Source: Clostridiales bacterium
GTDB taxonomy: Bacteria; Bacillota; Clostridia; Saccharofermentanales; Saccharofermentanaceae
Reading direction: 5' to 3'
Assembly (NCBI GenBank): GCA_017617295.1
Contig: JAFZWN010000092.1
Span: 1-41,015, forward strand
DNA: 41,015 nucleotides
The notes under the pieces were generated by a model. That model saw only the letters and a program-made list of their open reading frames with translations. It did no database searches and was not told the DNA's origin. Positions 33,611 to 41,015 of the stretch are shown in pieces. The position numbers and the translations under genes were made by a program. Numbering within the stretch: the first letter of the stretch is position 1; each line of letters opens with the position of its first letter.

Positions 33611-33722
33611 AACCCACACATGAACCCGGTTTTCTCGGTTCATGACCGAAATTGGGTTATTATAGCGAAAATAACCCGGACTTGAACCCAGGTTTAACAG
33701 TTCAAAGCAATATTTGGGTTAC
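33608..33722. repeat. Two 62-bp copies of a nested palindrome
   Basis: Each copy is outer arm AATAACCC, 5 bases, inner arm TGAACC, 10 bases, inner partner GGTTCA (GTTCA in copy two), about 10 bases, outer partner TGGGTTA. Copy one starts at 33608 and copy two at 33670. Offsets from the copy start are identical in both (13, 29 and 45). The intervening bases differ. The inner stem changes from CATGAACC/GGTTCATG to TTGAAC/GTTCAA, a compensatory change at the outer pair. Confidence 0.88.
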
Positions 33723-33790
33723 AAGCCCTCCTGCATCTTTTCCGATAAACAGATCTTAATCGATCTGAGGCTAAAAGAATAACCATAACA

Positions 33791-33814
33791 AAAGGCACCT
33801 TCGCGGGTGCCTTT
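33791..33814 (-). terminator. Terminator of the acyl-CoA ligase gene
   Basis: AAAGGCACC and GGTGCCTTT form a 9-bp stem around TTCGCG, ten bases beyond the stop codon at 33824. The T-tract on the minus strand is short but adequate. Confidence 0.85.
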
Positions 33815-33823
33815 CGTAAGTCT

Positions 33824-35458
33824 TTATTCCTGATTCTCGAAGTCTACGAGGTTCTCCTGTCCGTACATCTTACGGAGCTTGGGCTTCTCGATCTTGCCCG
33901 TCGCATTACGGAGGACCGGCGCGAAGATTATCTTACGGGGTCTCTTGTATCTGGGAAGCTGGAGGCAGAATTCGTTTACCTCATCCTCGGTGAGGGACAT
34001 GCCTTCCTTTACTTCGATGATGGCGCCCGCGATCTCGCCCTGACGCTTGTCGGGAAGACCGATGACAGCGACGTCCTTGATCTTGTCGTTCTTCATGATA
34101 AAGTCTTCGATCTCGACGGGGTAGAGATTCTCGCCGCCTGAGATGATGACATCCTTCTTACGGTCAACGAGATAGATGAAGCCGTCTTCGTCCATCTTAC
34201 CCATGTCTCCTGTGAGGAGCCATCCGTCCTTTAAGACTTCAGCCGTTGCTTCGGGGTTATTGAAGTAGCAGACCATAACACCGTCGCCTTTGACACAGAG
34301 CTCGCCGACTTCGCCCTGCTTGACTTCGTTGCCCTGCTCATCGATGATCTTGCACTGCCAGCCGTAACCCGGGATACCGATAGCGCCGACCTTATTGACA
34401 TTCTCGACTCCTAAGTGGACGCAGCCGGGACCGATGGACTCGGACAGGCCGTAATTGGTGTCATACTGATGCTTGGGGAAGTACTCGAGCCATCTTCTGA
34501 TGAGGGATCTCGGAACGGGCTGTGCACCGATATGCATGAGCCTCCACTGATCGAGCTCATAATCCGCGAGTTTTATGTCGCCACGATCGAGGGCATCGAG
34601 GATATCCTGTGCCCACGGTACCAGGAGCCATACGATCGTGCAGTGCTCGGCGGATACCGCATGAAGGATATATTCGGGCTTTGTTCCTCTAAGGAGCACC
34701 GCGCGCGATCCGCTCAGGAGAGAACCCATCCAGTGCATCTTGGCGCCCGTGTGATAAAGAGGCGGGATACAGAGGAAGCAGTCGTTCCTTCCGGTGGAGT
34801 GGTGCTTCTGCTCAACGGCAGCTGCATGCATGAGGCTTCTGTGCTTATGAAGGATCGCCTTGGGAAAGCCTGTCGTTCCGGAGCTGAAATAGATGGCGCC
34901 GTAATCGTCGTCAGAGATCTCGATGTGGGGAGCAGTTCCCGAATAGTCGGCCGTAAGCACTCTATAGTCCTCGGCGAAAGTCGGGCATGTCTCACCTACG
35001 AAGATGAGGGCACGTTCCTTACGGAGCTGCGCTTCGATATTCTCGATCCTTCCGATGAACTCGGGTCCGAAGAAAAGGATGTCGAGCTCGGCGAGATTTG
35101 AACAGTAAAGGATCTCGTCAGATGTATAGCGGAAGTTCAGGGGTACTGCGATGGCACCGGTCTTCAGTATTCCGAAATAGATAGGCAGCCACTCGAGGCA
35201 GTTCATCATGAGGATACCGATCTTGTTGCCCTTCTTGATACCTCTGCTCAGAAGCATATTCGCAAGGCGGTTGGCCTTCTCGTCAAAGACCTTCCATGTG
35301 ATCTCTCTTCTGTATGCCTGCTTCTCTGTAGGCTGGATGAGCTCATATTCTTTCCATGTGACGCGGCCGAGTTCCTGCTGCTCGGGATTGAGCTCGATAA
35401 GAGCGACCTCGTCTCCGTATAATTCTGCGTTGCGTTCAAGATATTCTGTAACAGGCAT
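33824..35458 (-). CDS. AMP-binding acyl-CoA ligase
   Basis: The 544-residue adenylate-forming enzyme activates a carboxylic acid with ATP and joins it to CoA. YFSSGTTGFPKAILHKH is the P-loop, TNYGLSESIGP the A5-type adenine-binding box, DGWLLTGDMG the A7/A8 region, and ISGGENLYPVEIED with RNATGKIEKPKLRKM the C-terminal hinge and catalytic lysine. Full length is standard for a medium/long-chain fatty acyl-CoA ligase; bile-acid or aromatic acid specificity cannot be excluded. A hairpin GGGCGC-ACCAAA-GCGCCC (35492-35509) lies in its 5' leader. Confidence 0.92.
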   Translation of the reverse strand: MPVTEYLERNAELYGDEVALIELNPEQQELGRVTWKEYELIQPTEKQAYRREITWKVFDEKANRLANMLLSRGIKKGNKIGILMMNCLEWLPIYFGILKTGAIAVPLNFRYTSDEILYCSNLAELDILFFGPEFIGRIENIEAQLRKERALIFVGETCPTFAEDYRVLTADYSGTAPHIEISDDDYGAIYFSSGTTGFPKAILHKHRSLMHAAAVEQKHHSTGRNDCFLCIPPLYHTGAKMHWMGSLLSGSRAVLLRGTKPEYILHAVSAEHCTIVWLLVPWAQDILDALDRGDIKLADYELDQWRLMHIGAQPVPRSLIRRWLEYFPKHQYDTNYGLSESIGPGCVHLGVENVNKVGAIGIPGYGWQCKIIDEQGNEVKQGEVGELCVKGDGVMVCYFNNPEATAEVLKDGWLLTGDMGKMDEDGFIYLVDRKKDVIISGGENLYPVEIEDFIMKNDKIKDVAVIGLPDKRQGEIAGAIIEVKEGMSLTEDEVNEFCLQLPRYKRPRKIIFAPVLRNATGKIEKPKLRKMYGQENLVDFENQE

Positions 35459-35491
35459 ACCTGATCAACCTCTCTTATTCTCTTAAATTCA

Positions 35492-35509
35492 GGGCGCACC
35501 AAAGCGCCC
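35492..35509. other. Hairpin in the leader of the acyl-CoA ligase gene
   Basis: GGGCGC and GCGCCC pair around ACCAAA, about 35 bases before the ATG at 35458. No T-run follows on the minus strand, so it is more likely an mRNA leader structure than a terminator. Confidence 0.45.
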
Positions 35510-35568
35510 ATAAGAGTATAACAGGAATAGGCGTAAAAGTGTATTTTTTTTGGTTGGGAACTACACGC

Positions 35569-36864
35569 TTATGTTAGCGGAATGCTGACAGTAATATGAA
35601 ACATCCCGTTTTGGGTTTCTATGTAACAATTACCGTTGTTTGATTTAACGATCTTTTTGATGTTTGCAATGCCATACCCGTGCTCTTCGGGATTGTTCTT
35701 TGTGGTTTTATGGTGATCGACATCAAGTATTTGCCCGATGTAAGTGTTAGATGAATCAATATAGAGAGTGTTATTATCTTTTAGAATTTTAAAGACTATT
35801 CTTTTATCATCACATTTTTGTACCGCTTCGATAGCGTTATCCAGGATGTTTGTAAGAATAGTAACAAGATCACTGTCACTTATACTGATATCTGAGAGAT
35901 TATCCGCTATAAACGGGATAACGATTCCGTTTTTCTTGGCTTCTGAATATTTTATATTTAATACGGCATTTATGAGCGCATTACCGGTATCAATAATATC
36001 TACATTCTCGTTTTCCTTACCGATCTGTTCTTCAATATATTTTATTTGTTCATCGTATTTTCTGTCCTTAGCAAGCATGAGCATAATGTTCATATGGTTT
36101 AAATAATCATGGGAACGGGATTTTTGTTTTTCTCTTTCGGTTGAAAGTGAGCGATACATATCATTGATATGTTCTGTCTGCTCGATCAGTAATTTTTTCT
36201 CACGAATGTCTGTTTCACGTTTGATCACGTTATCAATCAAGATAAAAAGAAGGATATTAAGAGTCAGCATTCCTGCGGCTAAAAAAATCATTTTGTTAAA
36301 CATTTGACCCATTTGAAGATTTTCTGTGCTGGTGATCAAGATAATAATGGTTATTAAGGTAAATAAAGGAAATGCAGAAAAGATAATCCAGCCTCTAAGA
36401 TCCATTTCGGAAAGCAGTGTTTTCTTAAAGACCAGATTTAATGTAATAATGAGTAAAAATATCGTAAGTTGACAAATCAACTCAGCAATGAAGGCACCAT
36501 TGCTGTTTGTGACATCTGACAGACTATTTTTCATTATGATTTTCTCAAGGATCAGTGCGACCACCAATTCGGTGGAAACATATATACCGGAAAACAACAA
36601 GTTAGATAATACACATTTTTTAACAGGGACTTTGAAGATTCTATACGTTGTGAATATGGAGATTGCAATTATGACTAATACTTTTATCAGGGGTATTTCT
36701 GATAATGTTACAGAAGCTACAACATATATTATTATCCAAAAAACGATCCACGAATAATCACGCCAATCCTCTGCAACATCCTTTTTATATATGCTTTTCA
36801 AAAAGGAAAAATTCAATAAGACTGTTAATATCGATAATATGATTCCCAATATAATCTCTGTCAT
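35569..36864 (-). CDS. agrC: AgrC-like GHKL sensor histidine kinase
   Basis: The 431-residue protein has six or seven membrane helices in its first ~215 residues, a coiled linker, and a HPK10-type kinase core. SHDYLNHMNIMLML holds the phosphorylated His252, ILTNILDNAIEAV is the N-box (Asn339-Glu346), and EHGYGIANIKKIVKSNNG is the G-box. This is the AgrC-type receptor for cyclic peptides. The ATG overlaps the TGA of the response-regulator gene by 4 bases, so the two are translationally coupled. The locus is more AT-rich than the genes to its left. It is assigned AgrC mainly because agrB and agrD lie in the same minus-strand block. Confidence 0.88.
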   Translation of the reverse strand: MTEIILGIILSILTVLLNFSFLKSIYKKDVAEDWRDYSWIVFWIIIYVVASVTLSEIPLIKVLVIIAISIFTTYRIFKVPVKKCVLSNLLFSGIYVSTELVVALILEKIIMKNSLSDVTNSNGAFIAELICQLTIFLLIITLNLVFKKTLLSEMDLRGWIIFSAFPLFTLITIIILITSTENLQMGQMFNKMIFLAAGMLTLNILLFILIDNVIKRETDIREKKLLIEQTEHINDMYRSLSTEREKQKSRSHDYLNHMNIMLMLAKDRKYDEQIKYIEEQIGKENENVDIIDTGNALINAVLNIKYSEAKKNGIVIPFIADNLSDISISDSDLVTILTNILDNAIEAVQKCDDKRIVFKILKDNNTLYIDSSNTYIGQILDVDHHKTTKNNPEEHGYGIANIKKIVKSNNGNCYIETQNGMFHITVSIPLT

Positions 36865-37589
36865 AAGTGTTTTCCTTTATATAAAGTGAAGGCTTTACAT
36901 GCATCATTATATTTGTTTTGTGATATTTTAAGCATTTTTTTGTTATCCAGAAATAGAGTGTATCGGGATAACGAAGTGACATGATATAGATTTACAGTTT
37001 CTTTTGCACTAATGGAAATAAACTCAAAGGGCGCCATCATTTCCGTAACCTTTTTCAGAGGACTTCGGATAAGATAGTGTTCTTTGTTTTCTGATGAAAA
37101 AACAAACAAAGTATAATTCCCTTTGCTTTGGAGATACAGAACGTCTGATACTTTTATTTGACGTTTTCCGACAGTAAATTCCAGAGAGATTTTCCGATCG
37201 TTCAGATCAAGATTTGCCAAAACACAATCAATGCATTCATGAATGTAATTACTCATGTCATCTTTGTTTTTAAGTATAAACCGGACTGCTCTGACTCTGT
37301 AACCATCCGTAGAATAGTTCATGTAAGCCGATAAAAAAGCGATATTCACTGAGGAATTATACTCGCGTATTTTCTTGGCTACTGTAATTCCGTCGACATC
37401 AGCCATTTCAACATCCAAGATGATGAGGTTGAACGTGCTGATACGGTTCTTATCTTTGAATAAATCCCTTCCGGAATCAAATGAAGTTATACTGTGAGAA
37501 ATACCTTTTTCATTAAGGTAAGATGAGATAATAGTTTTTTCAAATTCGAGGAACTCTGCCTCGTCATCGCATAAGGCTATATTAAACAT
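36861..37589 (-). CDS. agrA: AgrA-like LytTR response regulator
   Basis: The 242-residue regulator has a receiver domain (about 1-125) with IALCDDEAEFLEFEKT (Asp8, Asp9) and LIILDVEMADVDGITV (phosphoacceptor Asp59), and a C-terminal LytTR DNA-binding domain (about 140-238) with VLYLQSKGNYTLFVFSS. Paired with the GHKL kinase that follows with 4-base overlap, this is a complete AgrA/AgrC-type system. A promoter with TTGACA and an ACAAATC-CGTTA-GATTTGT dyad lies at 37631-37652, after a long hairpin. LytTR proteins usually bind direct repeats, and I found no clear site here. Confidence 0.9.
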   Translation of the reverse strand: MFNIALCDDEAEFLEFEKTIISSYLNEKGISHSITSFDSGRDLFKDKNRISTFNLIILDVEMADVDGITVAKKIREYNSSVNIAFLSAYMNYSTDGYRVRAVRFILKNKDDMSNYIHECIDCVLANLDLNDRKISLEFTVGKRQIKVSDVLYLQSKGNYTLFVFSSENKEHYLIRSPLKKVTEMMAPFEFISISAKETVNLYHVTSLSRYTLFLDNKKMLKISQNKYNDACKAFTLYKGKHL

Positions 37590-37630
37590 GGTGACCTCAT
37601 TTTAGAACTATCATACAAACATATAAAAAT

Positions 37631-37652
37631 ACAAATCCGTTAGATTTGTCAA
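37631..37652 (-). promoter_or_regulatory. Candidate promoter and operator of agrA
   Basis: ACAAATC and GATTTGT form a 7-bp dyad around CGTTA (37631-37649), overlapping TTGACA (37652-37647 on the minus strand), a consensus -35. The -10 is not well resolved (TATTTT-like, about 15 bases further). The dyad could bind a regulator of agrA. Confidence 0.5.
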
Positions 37653-37696
37653 TATACTGATGTGAATATTCGCGCAATTTGCAAATGATCGGCTTG

Positions 37697-37788
37697 TGTT
37701 AAGAAAACAGATCCGTCAGGCTTTGCAGTCAAGGCCGGCATAGCCACCGTTTTTGCGGCTTTGGTCTTGACAGTGCATGCGGATCTGT
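37697..37788. other. Long hairpin between the lipoprotein gene and agrA
   Basis: ACAGATCCG (37707-37715) and CGGATCTGT (37780-37788) close an 82-base rod that also pairs GCAGTCAAG with CTTGACAGTGC and has a short apical stem around TTTTT. On the minus strand TTTTCTT follows directly, so it may terminate the lipoprotein transcript. Its size and inner pairing exceed what a simple terminator needs, so a leader or small RNA role is possible. Confidence 0.65.
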
Positions 37789-37847
37789 ATCATTGATATA
37801 AGGTGATAATTGGCTGCTATCTGTTTTTGCTTTTTCGGTGAACCTTT

Positions 37848-40046
37848 TTATGATTGATAATCCTCCACATAAAGCTCAAGTCTGTTAAACAAAGATTCTG
37901 CTATCTGATCTATCGGTTTCTCTTGAAGATCATAAGAATCTACTTCTTCGCAGATAATATTATATAAACCCCAATCATACATGATTACCGTATCAACGGA
38001 GTCAACAGCTTCTCTGTATTCTCTGATAACATTTTCCGGGACCGGATCATTGACCAAAAAAAGAGCTCTTAGACCGTCGGGACAGTCATCCGGATTATAC
38101 GGCCTTCCGGCATATTCCAGGACTTGATCCAAAACAGTCTGATTAACAGGAATAGATTGATTGGATGCCACCATCATCTGAACATCCTCGTCCAACAGAT
38201 ATCTCATGAATTCCCAGCATTTATCCGGATGCTCAGTTCCTGAAGACATAGCTACCATTCCATTTGGCATAACGGGATGTGTGGAGCCAAACGATGACGG
38301 ATAACCTATATATCTGAAGCTTTCACCCGTATCCCGTATATACCTGTAATAGGAAAATACATCACTTACGATCCTCCGCGACAAAAGATATTCACCATTT
38401 GATACTGTATCCATCCGATTAAAGTCTACCTGATCTTGCGATTGTGTAGGTATTCCGTGATCAATCGAAAAACGAATAATTTCTTCCAGATCTTCTTCCG
38501 AGAATAATGCCGTTCTTTCCATGCTTCTCATTATCGGATACCTTATAGCTTGATCCGCTATATCTGTTGAACAAACCGCTCCCCATAATGTGGTATCTTG
38601 AGAATATGACTCCAGTTCACTCATGGATACATCGGGATCTTCAAAAACCGAATCAAGCCCCCAAGCTCCACATATGGCATATGACGAAAAGATCTGATAG
38701 CAGGGATTCCCCCGGGGGAACATAATACTTCCCACAGACTGACTTAATTCCGATGTATCAAAAGTTTCATCATTCTCGATATACGGAACGAGATCCTGCA
38801 CCATGCCTGATCCTCCCATACTTATATAATCAAAATAGTTTCCGAAAAAAATGTCCGGTGCATTTCCCGAATTAAAATACGAATAGAGGGCCGTAACAGC
38901 TTCTTGTGCTTCCAGCCCGGTAGCAAACGGGAAATCATCGGAATAATCTATGATCTGTATCCTGTAATCTTCGTTCGATGTATTGAAATGATATACCGCC
39001 ATTCTGATAGAGAGATCCGATGCCGCACCATATCCCCCAATCGTAAGGATTTCTTTATCTGAGGTATCGCTTTGTCCCGCCAGACTGAACAAAAGCACAT
39101 CACACGAACCGTCTCCGTATACGTAGGTTTTTGCAAGATGCGAATCGTCAAACGGAAAAAATTGCGATGGGGTTAAGATGGTTTTTCTCTCCGGCATGAT
39201 ATCATTTTCATTCCAGTCGGCTATTTGGGCTATCTGAAGATCATTGAGACACAGTCTGTATTCGCCCGTTCCGTCTATCACGTATTTTCCGTAACAGAAT
39301 CCTAGAGCTATATTAGAAGAAACGGTATCTGTTATTAATTCGCTTGCACCGTTTTCAAAATCCAGCCGCCAGTATTCTAACCGGTTGCCTGTATCTATAA
39401 CTGCGTATGGGATTCCGTTGTCCTCAAAATATGGATAGCTGTGATCAAAAAATGAAAATGCTTCATTTTCTACTCGGCCCAGTTCATTACCCTCGGGATC
39501 AAATCTGATGATCCTTCCGGAACCTGCTGCTACAAATCCGTCGGCGCACTCCGCGATAGAAGTAACCTCAGGAAAATCAATAACCAATGTTTTAGTTACT
39601 TCTCCTGTCATATTATCTATCATTACTACTGTTTTTTCGGTAGTTAAATATGTCAGTTGACCGTCTATTATGCAATCTGGCACCTGACATCCATCCAATT
39701 GGAAAGAATATAATTGAGTTCCTGTGTGATCAACACAGTAAATGTTCGTCTTTTCGATAGTATTTTCCTGACCAAGAAAATAGGAGCAAATGAAATATCT
39801 ATCATCTGATCTCAAAATGTTCCCGATTGTCGGACAGTTTTGTCTTGAAATATTTTCCGTGATTGCAGGAACTTCAAAGACGGAGATATCATAATAGTTA
39901 TGACTGCTTCTTACTGGCTCAAGGGAAGACACAGCGCGGTTATTAACGGATGACGGTGACTGCGTTTCTTTTACGCAGCCACCGCACACCGATACAACCA
40001 TCAAAAATATGATCAATTTATATATCGCAGCTATATATCGATACAT
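37848..40046 (-). CDS. Solute-binding-like lipoprotein with beta-propeller-like N-terminus
   Basis: The 732-residue protein has a lipoprotein signal (MYRYIAAIYKLIIFLMVVSV then CGGC; lipid-anchored Cys24). Residues ~70-320 contain repeated strands such as IYCVDHTGTQLYSFQLDGCQ and DGFVAAGSGRIIRFDPEGNE, which look like a beta-propeller. From ~345 it resembles an ABC-type extracellular solute-binding protein of family 1 (ALYSYFNSGNAPDIFFGNYF, HPDKCWEFMRYLLDEDVQMM). No permease or ATPase gene is present, so an orphan binding or sensing role is more likely than transport. It lies in the agr block, 34 bases after the small secreted protein gene. Confidence 0.78.
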   Translation of the reverse strand: MYRYIAAIYKLIIFLMVVSVCGGCVKETQSPSSVNNRAVSSLEPVRSSHNYYDISVFEVPAITENISRQNCPTIGNILRSDDRYFICSYFLGQENTIEKTNIYCVDHTGTQLYSFQLDGCQVPDCIIDGQLTYLTTEKTVVMIDNMTGEVTKTLVIDFPEVTSIAECADGFVAAGSGRIIRFDPEGNELGRVENEAFSFFDHSYPYFEDNGIPYAVIDTGNRLEYWRLDFENGASELITDTVSSNIALGFCYGKYVIDGTGEYRLCLNDLQIAQIADWNENDIMPERKTILTPSQFFPFDDSHLAKTYVYGDGSCDVLLFSLAGQSDTSDKEILTIGGYGAASDLSIRMAVYHFNTSNEDYRIQIIDYSDDFPFATGLEAQEAVTALYSYFNSGNAPDIFFGNYFDYISMGGSGMVQDLVPYIENDETFDTSELSQSVGSIMFPRGNPCYQIFSSYAICGAWGLDSVFEDPDVSMSELESYSQDTTLWGAVCSTDIADQAIRYPIMRSMERTALFSEEDLEEIIRFSIDHGIPTQSQDQVDFNRMDTVSNGEYLLSRRIVSDVFSYYRYIRDTGESFRYIGYPSSFGSTHPVMPNGMVAMSSGTEHPDKCWEFMRYLLDEDVQMMVASNQSIPVNQTVLDQVLEYAGRPYNPDDCPDGLRALFLVNDPVPENVIREYREAVDSVDTVIMYDWGLYNIICEEVDSYDLQEKPIDQIAESLFNRLELYVEDYQS

Positions 40047-40080
40047 ACATTTTTACCTGTATTTTGTTAGACAAAGATGG

Positions 40081-40473
40081 TTAAGGATTCCAAGTAAAGT
40101 CTACTCTATACCCGTCATAATAACTAGAATTTGTTGCCAACTTGTAATAGCCGGTATGACCATATCCTGACCAGTAGTTATAGTTATATCCATACCCGAC
40201 AACAGAAAATGATGCCAAGTCACCGCATTGTGTGCCGCTTGATGTGCGCACTCTGGCATTTACATAATAACCTGTGGGTATTACGTTTTCTGATTGACTA
40301 CTAAACTTTACGCCGTCTAATTGGCAATAATATGTCGAATGATTTCCCGTTAATAAACTATTGCTTGTATACGCCGTTCCTCCGGCTTTGACCATAACTC
40401 TTTCCGCAAATACGGATACTCCGATCGTCATAATCATAGATATCATAATAATCAATGATAATACTCTTTTCAT
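40081..40473 (-). CDS. Small secreted protein of the agr locus
   Basis: The protein has 130 residues from the ATG at 40473, which follows GGAGG; an in-frame start further upstream has no ribosome binding site. Residues 1-23 (MKRVLSLIIMISMIMTIGVS to VFA) are a signal peptide. The mature ~107 residues are rich in Tyr, Ser, Gly and Asn, with two cysteines, and end GYRVDFTWNP. I recognise no family; it is not a convincing lactococcin-972 type bacteriocin. Its place after agrD suggests a quorum-controlled secreted product, which is inference. Confidence 0.75.
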   Translation of the reverse strand: MKRVLSLIIMISMIMTIGVSVFAERVMVKAGGTAYTSNSLLTGNHSTYYCQLDGVKFSSQSENVIPTGYYVNARVRTSSGTQCGDLASFSVVGYGYNYNYWSGYGHTGYYKLATNSSYYDGYRVDFTWNP

Positions 40474-40541
40474 GCTTATACCTCCGTATAAAACTATAAT
40501 ACACACCAATTGTTTTTACATCTTACAATGTTAAAAATCTG

Positions 40542-40688
40542 TCACTTTTTCGGTCGCTTAGGCTGATGAAGAATATAAGGACAAATGGGCCAAGGCGGTT
40601 CTGGATCTTGTCGTGCTCCTCTTGCAGTTTTACGGCTTATCTTCTCCATCTGTTTAAGCAACGTATATCTGAGATCATGCTTCGTCAT
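40542..40688 (-). CDS. agrD: AgrD-like cyclic lactone autoinducer precursor, 48 residues
   Basis: A short frame starts at 40688 with AAAGGAGGTGA six bases upstream (an 11-base match to the anti-Shine-Dalgarno sequence) and ends at 40542. It encodes a basic amphipathic N-terminus (MTKHDLRYTLLKQMEKISRK), a core PPWPICPYIL and the tail HQPKRPKK. This is the AgrD plan: leader helix, a cysteine four residues before a bulky hydrophobic residue, and a QPKxP-type C-terminal tail cut off by AgrB. The likely signal is a thiolactone ring Cys36-Pro-Tyr-Ile-Leu40 with an exocyclic N-terminal tail of unknown length. It overlaps the agrB 3' end by 14 bases. Confidence 0.87.
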   Translation of the reverse strand: MTKHDLRYTLLKQMEKISRKTARGARQDPEPPWPICPYILHQPKRPKK

Positions 40689-41015
40689 CTGTTCTCACCT
40701 CCTTTCTTAACAGTTTTACAATTAACAAACTAAAGGCGTTATATATAATTCCTAATGCCATATAAGGAACATAATTGTCTTTTGGGGAAAAAGAGCAAAA
40801 AAGCATGACTATAGCCCCTACAAAAATAATCCCAATCCTTGATCTTTTTCTAAGGTGTTCATATTCTGCATCAGTCAGTCTCAGGTTCGGATCTCTTATA
40901 GTACCTATAAGAAAAATAATAATTGCTGATAAAGTCACTCCAAGTTTGCATATGACAGGAAACATATAGTCACTGATAAGGATGGTAGAAAGCGACATAA
41001 CTACTGAGGCTACAA
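40675..41015 (-). CDS. agrB: AgrB-like peptide-processing membrane protease, 5'-truncated by the window
   Basis: About 113 codons of the C-terminal half are visible, and the frame stays open to the window edge (an internal ATG at 40998 is probably not the start). Hydrophobic segments alternate with the conserved loop RDPNLRLTDAEYEHLRKRSR, matching the Pro-Asn-x-x-Leu...Glu...Lys-x-Ser-Arg loop near the C-terminal membrane helices of AgrB. AgrB cleaves the AgrD C-terminus through a Cys-His pair in its N-terminal half, which lies beyond the window, so catalytic residues cannot be checked. Overlap with agrD supports translational coupling. Confidence 0.8.
   Translation of the reverse strand, partial: VASVVMSLSTILISDYMFPVICKLGVTLSAIIIFLIGTIRDPNLRLTDAEYEHLRKRSRIGIIFVGAIVMLFCSFSPKDNYVPYMALGIIYNAFSLLIVKLLRKEVRTDDEA

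Noticed and set aside
33608..33722. Integron attC sites
   Set aside because: Nested palindromes recall attC, but no GTTRRRY/RYYYAAC core pairs and no integrase or cassette genes are present.
40081..40473. Lactococcin-972-type bacteriocin
   Set aside because: Size and Tyr/Gly/Ser content are reminiscent, but characteristic motifs and the usual immunity and ABC genes are lacking.

Overview
The window looks like the replication-origin side of a chromosome from a Clostridia-type Firmicute, probably a gut or rumen Lachnospiraceae/Oscillospiraceae-like anaerobe (family inferred, not proven). Support: the order dnaN-recF-remB-gyrB followed by parA-parB with parS sites; strong AGGAGG ribosome binding sites; many purine-rich AGA/AGG codons; and typical clostridial families (cyclic-lactone quorum sensing, GH120 xylosidase, DUF4214-amidase, class II GalT). 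No rRNA, tRNA, insertion sequence or CRISPR array was seen.

Layout. 1-7.7 kb: replication and segregation genes on the + strand (sliding clamp, RecF, RemB, GyrB with an acidic N-terminal extension, two parS sites, ParA, ParB, a DJ-1 family protein). 7.7-12.7 kb: an AraC/GyrI-like regulator and a galactose (Leloir) unit, galK-galT, divergent from a LacI-type regulator; the shared promoter region carries three copies of the operator core GTTTACTAAA. 12.6-15.2 kb: a two-gene operon of a cytoplasmic ParB-like/BMP fusion and a metallophosphoesterase. 15.4-18.4 kb: glutamine synthetase behind a leader terminator, then a secreted DUF4214-amidase. 18.4-24.2 kb: two small membrane proteins, an array of four 38-bp spaced inverted repeats, and a 1382-residue zinc-ribbon membrane protein with five DUF2135-like repeats and a C-type lectin domain. 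24.3-29.8 kb: an HTH protein, a GH120 beta-xylosidase and a sugar-binding-domain GGDEF protein, arranged as one operon. 29.8-35.5 kb: small regulatory, phosphatase and envelope genes, a second array of repeats (four 32-bp direct units, then two nested palindromes), and an acyl-CoA ligase.

35.5-41 kb is more AT-rich and reads on the minus strand as a complete agr-type quorum-sensing locus: agrB (cut by the window end), a 48-codon agrD, a small secreted protein, a solute-binding-like lipoprotein with no visible permease, then an agrA-type LytTR response regulator and an agrC-type GHKL sensor kinase. AgrB would mature and export the AgrD-derived thiolactone, the kinase would sense it, and AgrA would control target genes. 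The secreted protein and lipoprotein sit between the signal genes and the receptor genes and are the obvious candidates for outputs or accessory factors.

The most unusual material is non-coding: two unrelated arrays of regularly spaced palindromes in convergent intergenic gaps (19675-19891 and 33483-33722), a parS site embedded in the gyrB terminator, and a 12-bp palindrome found three times in the first 3 kb.
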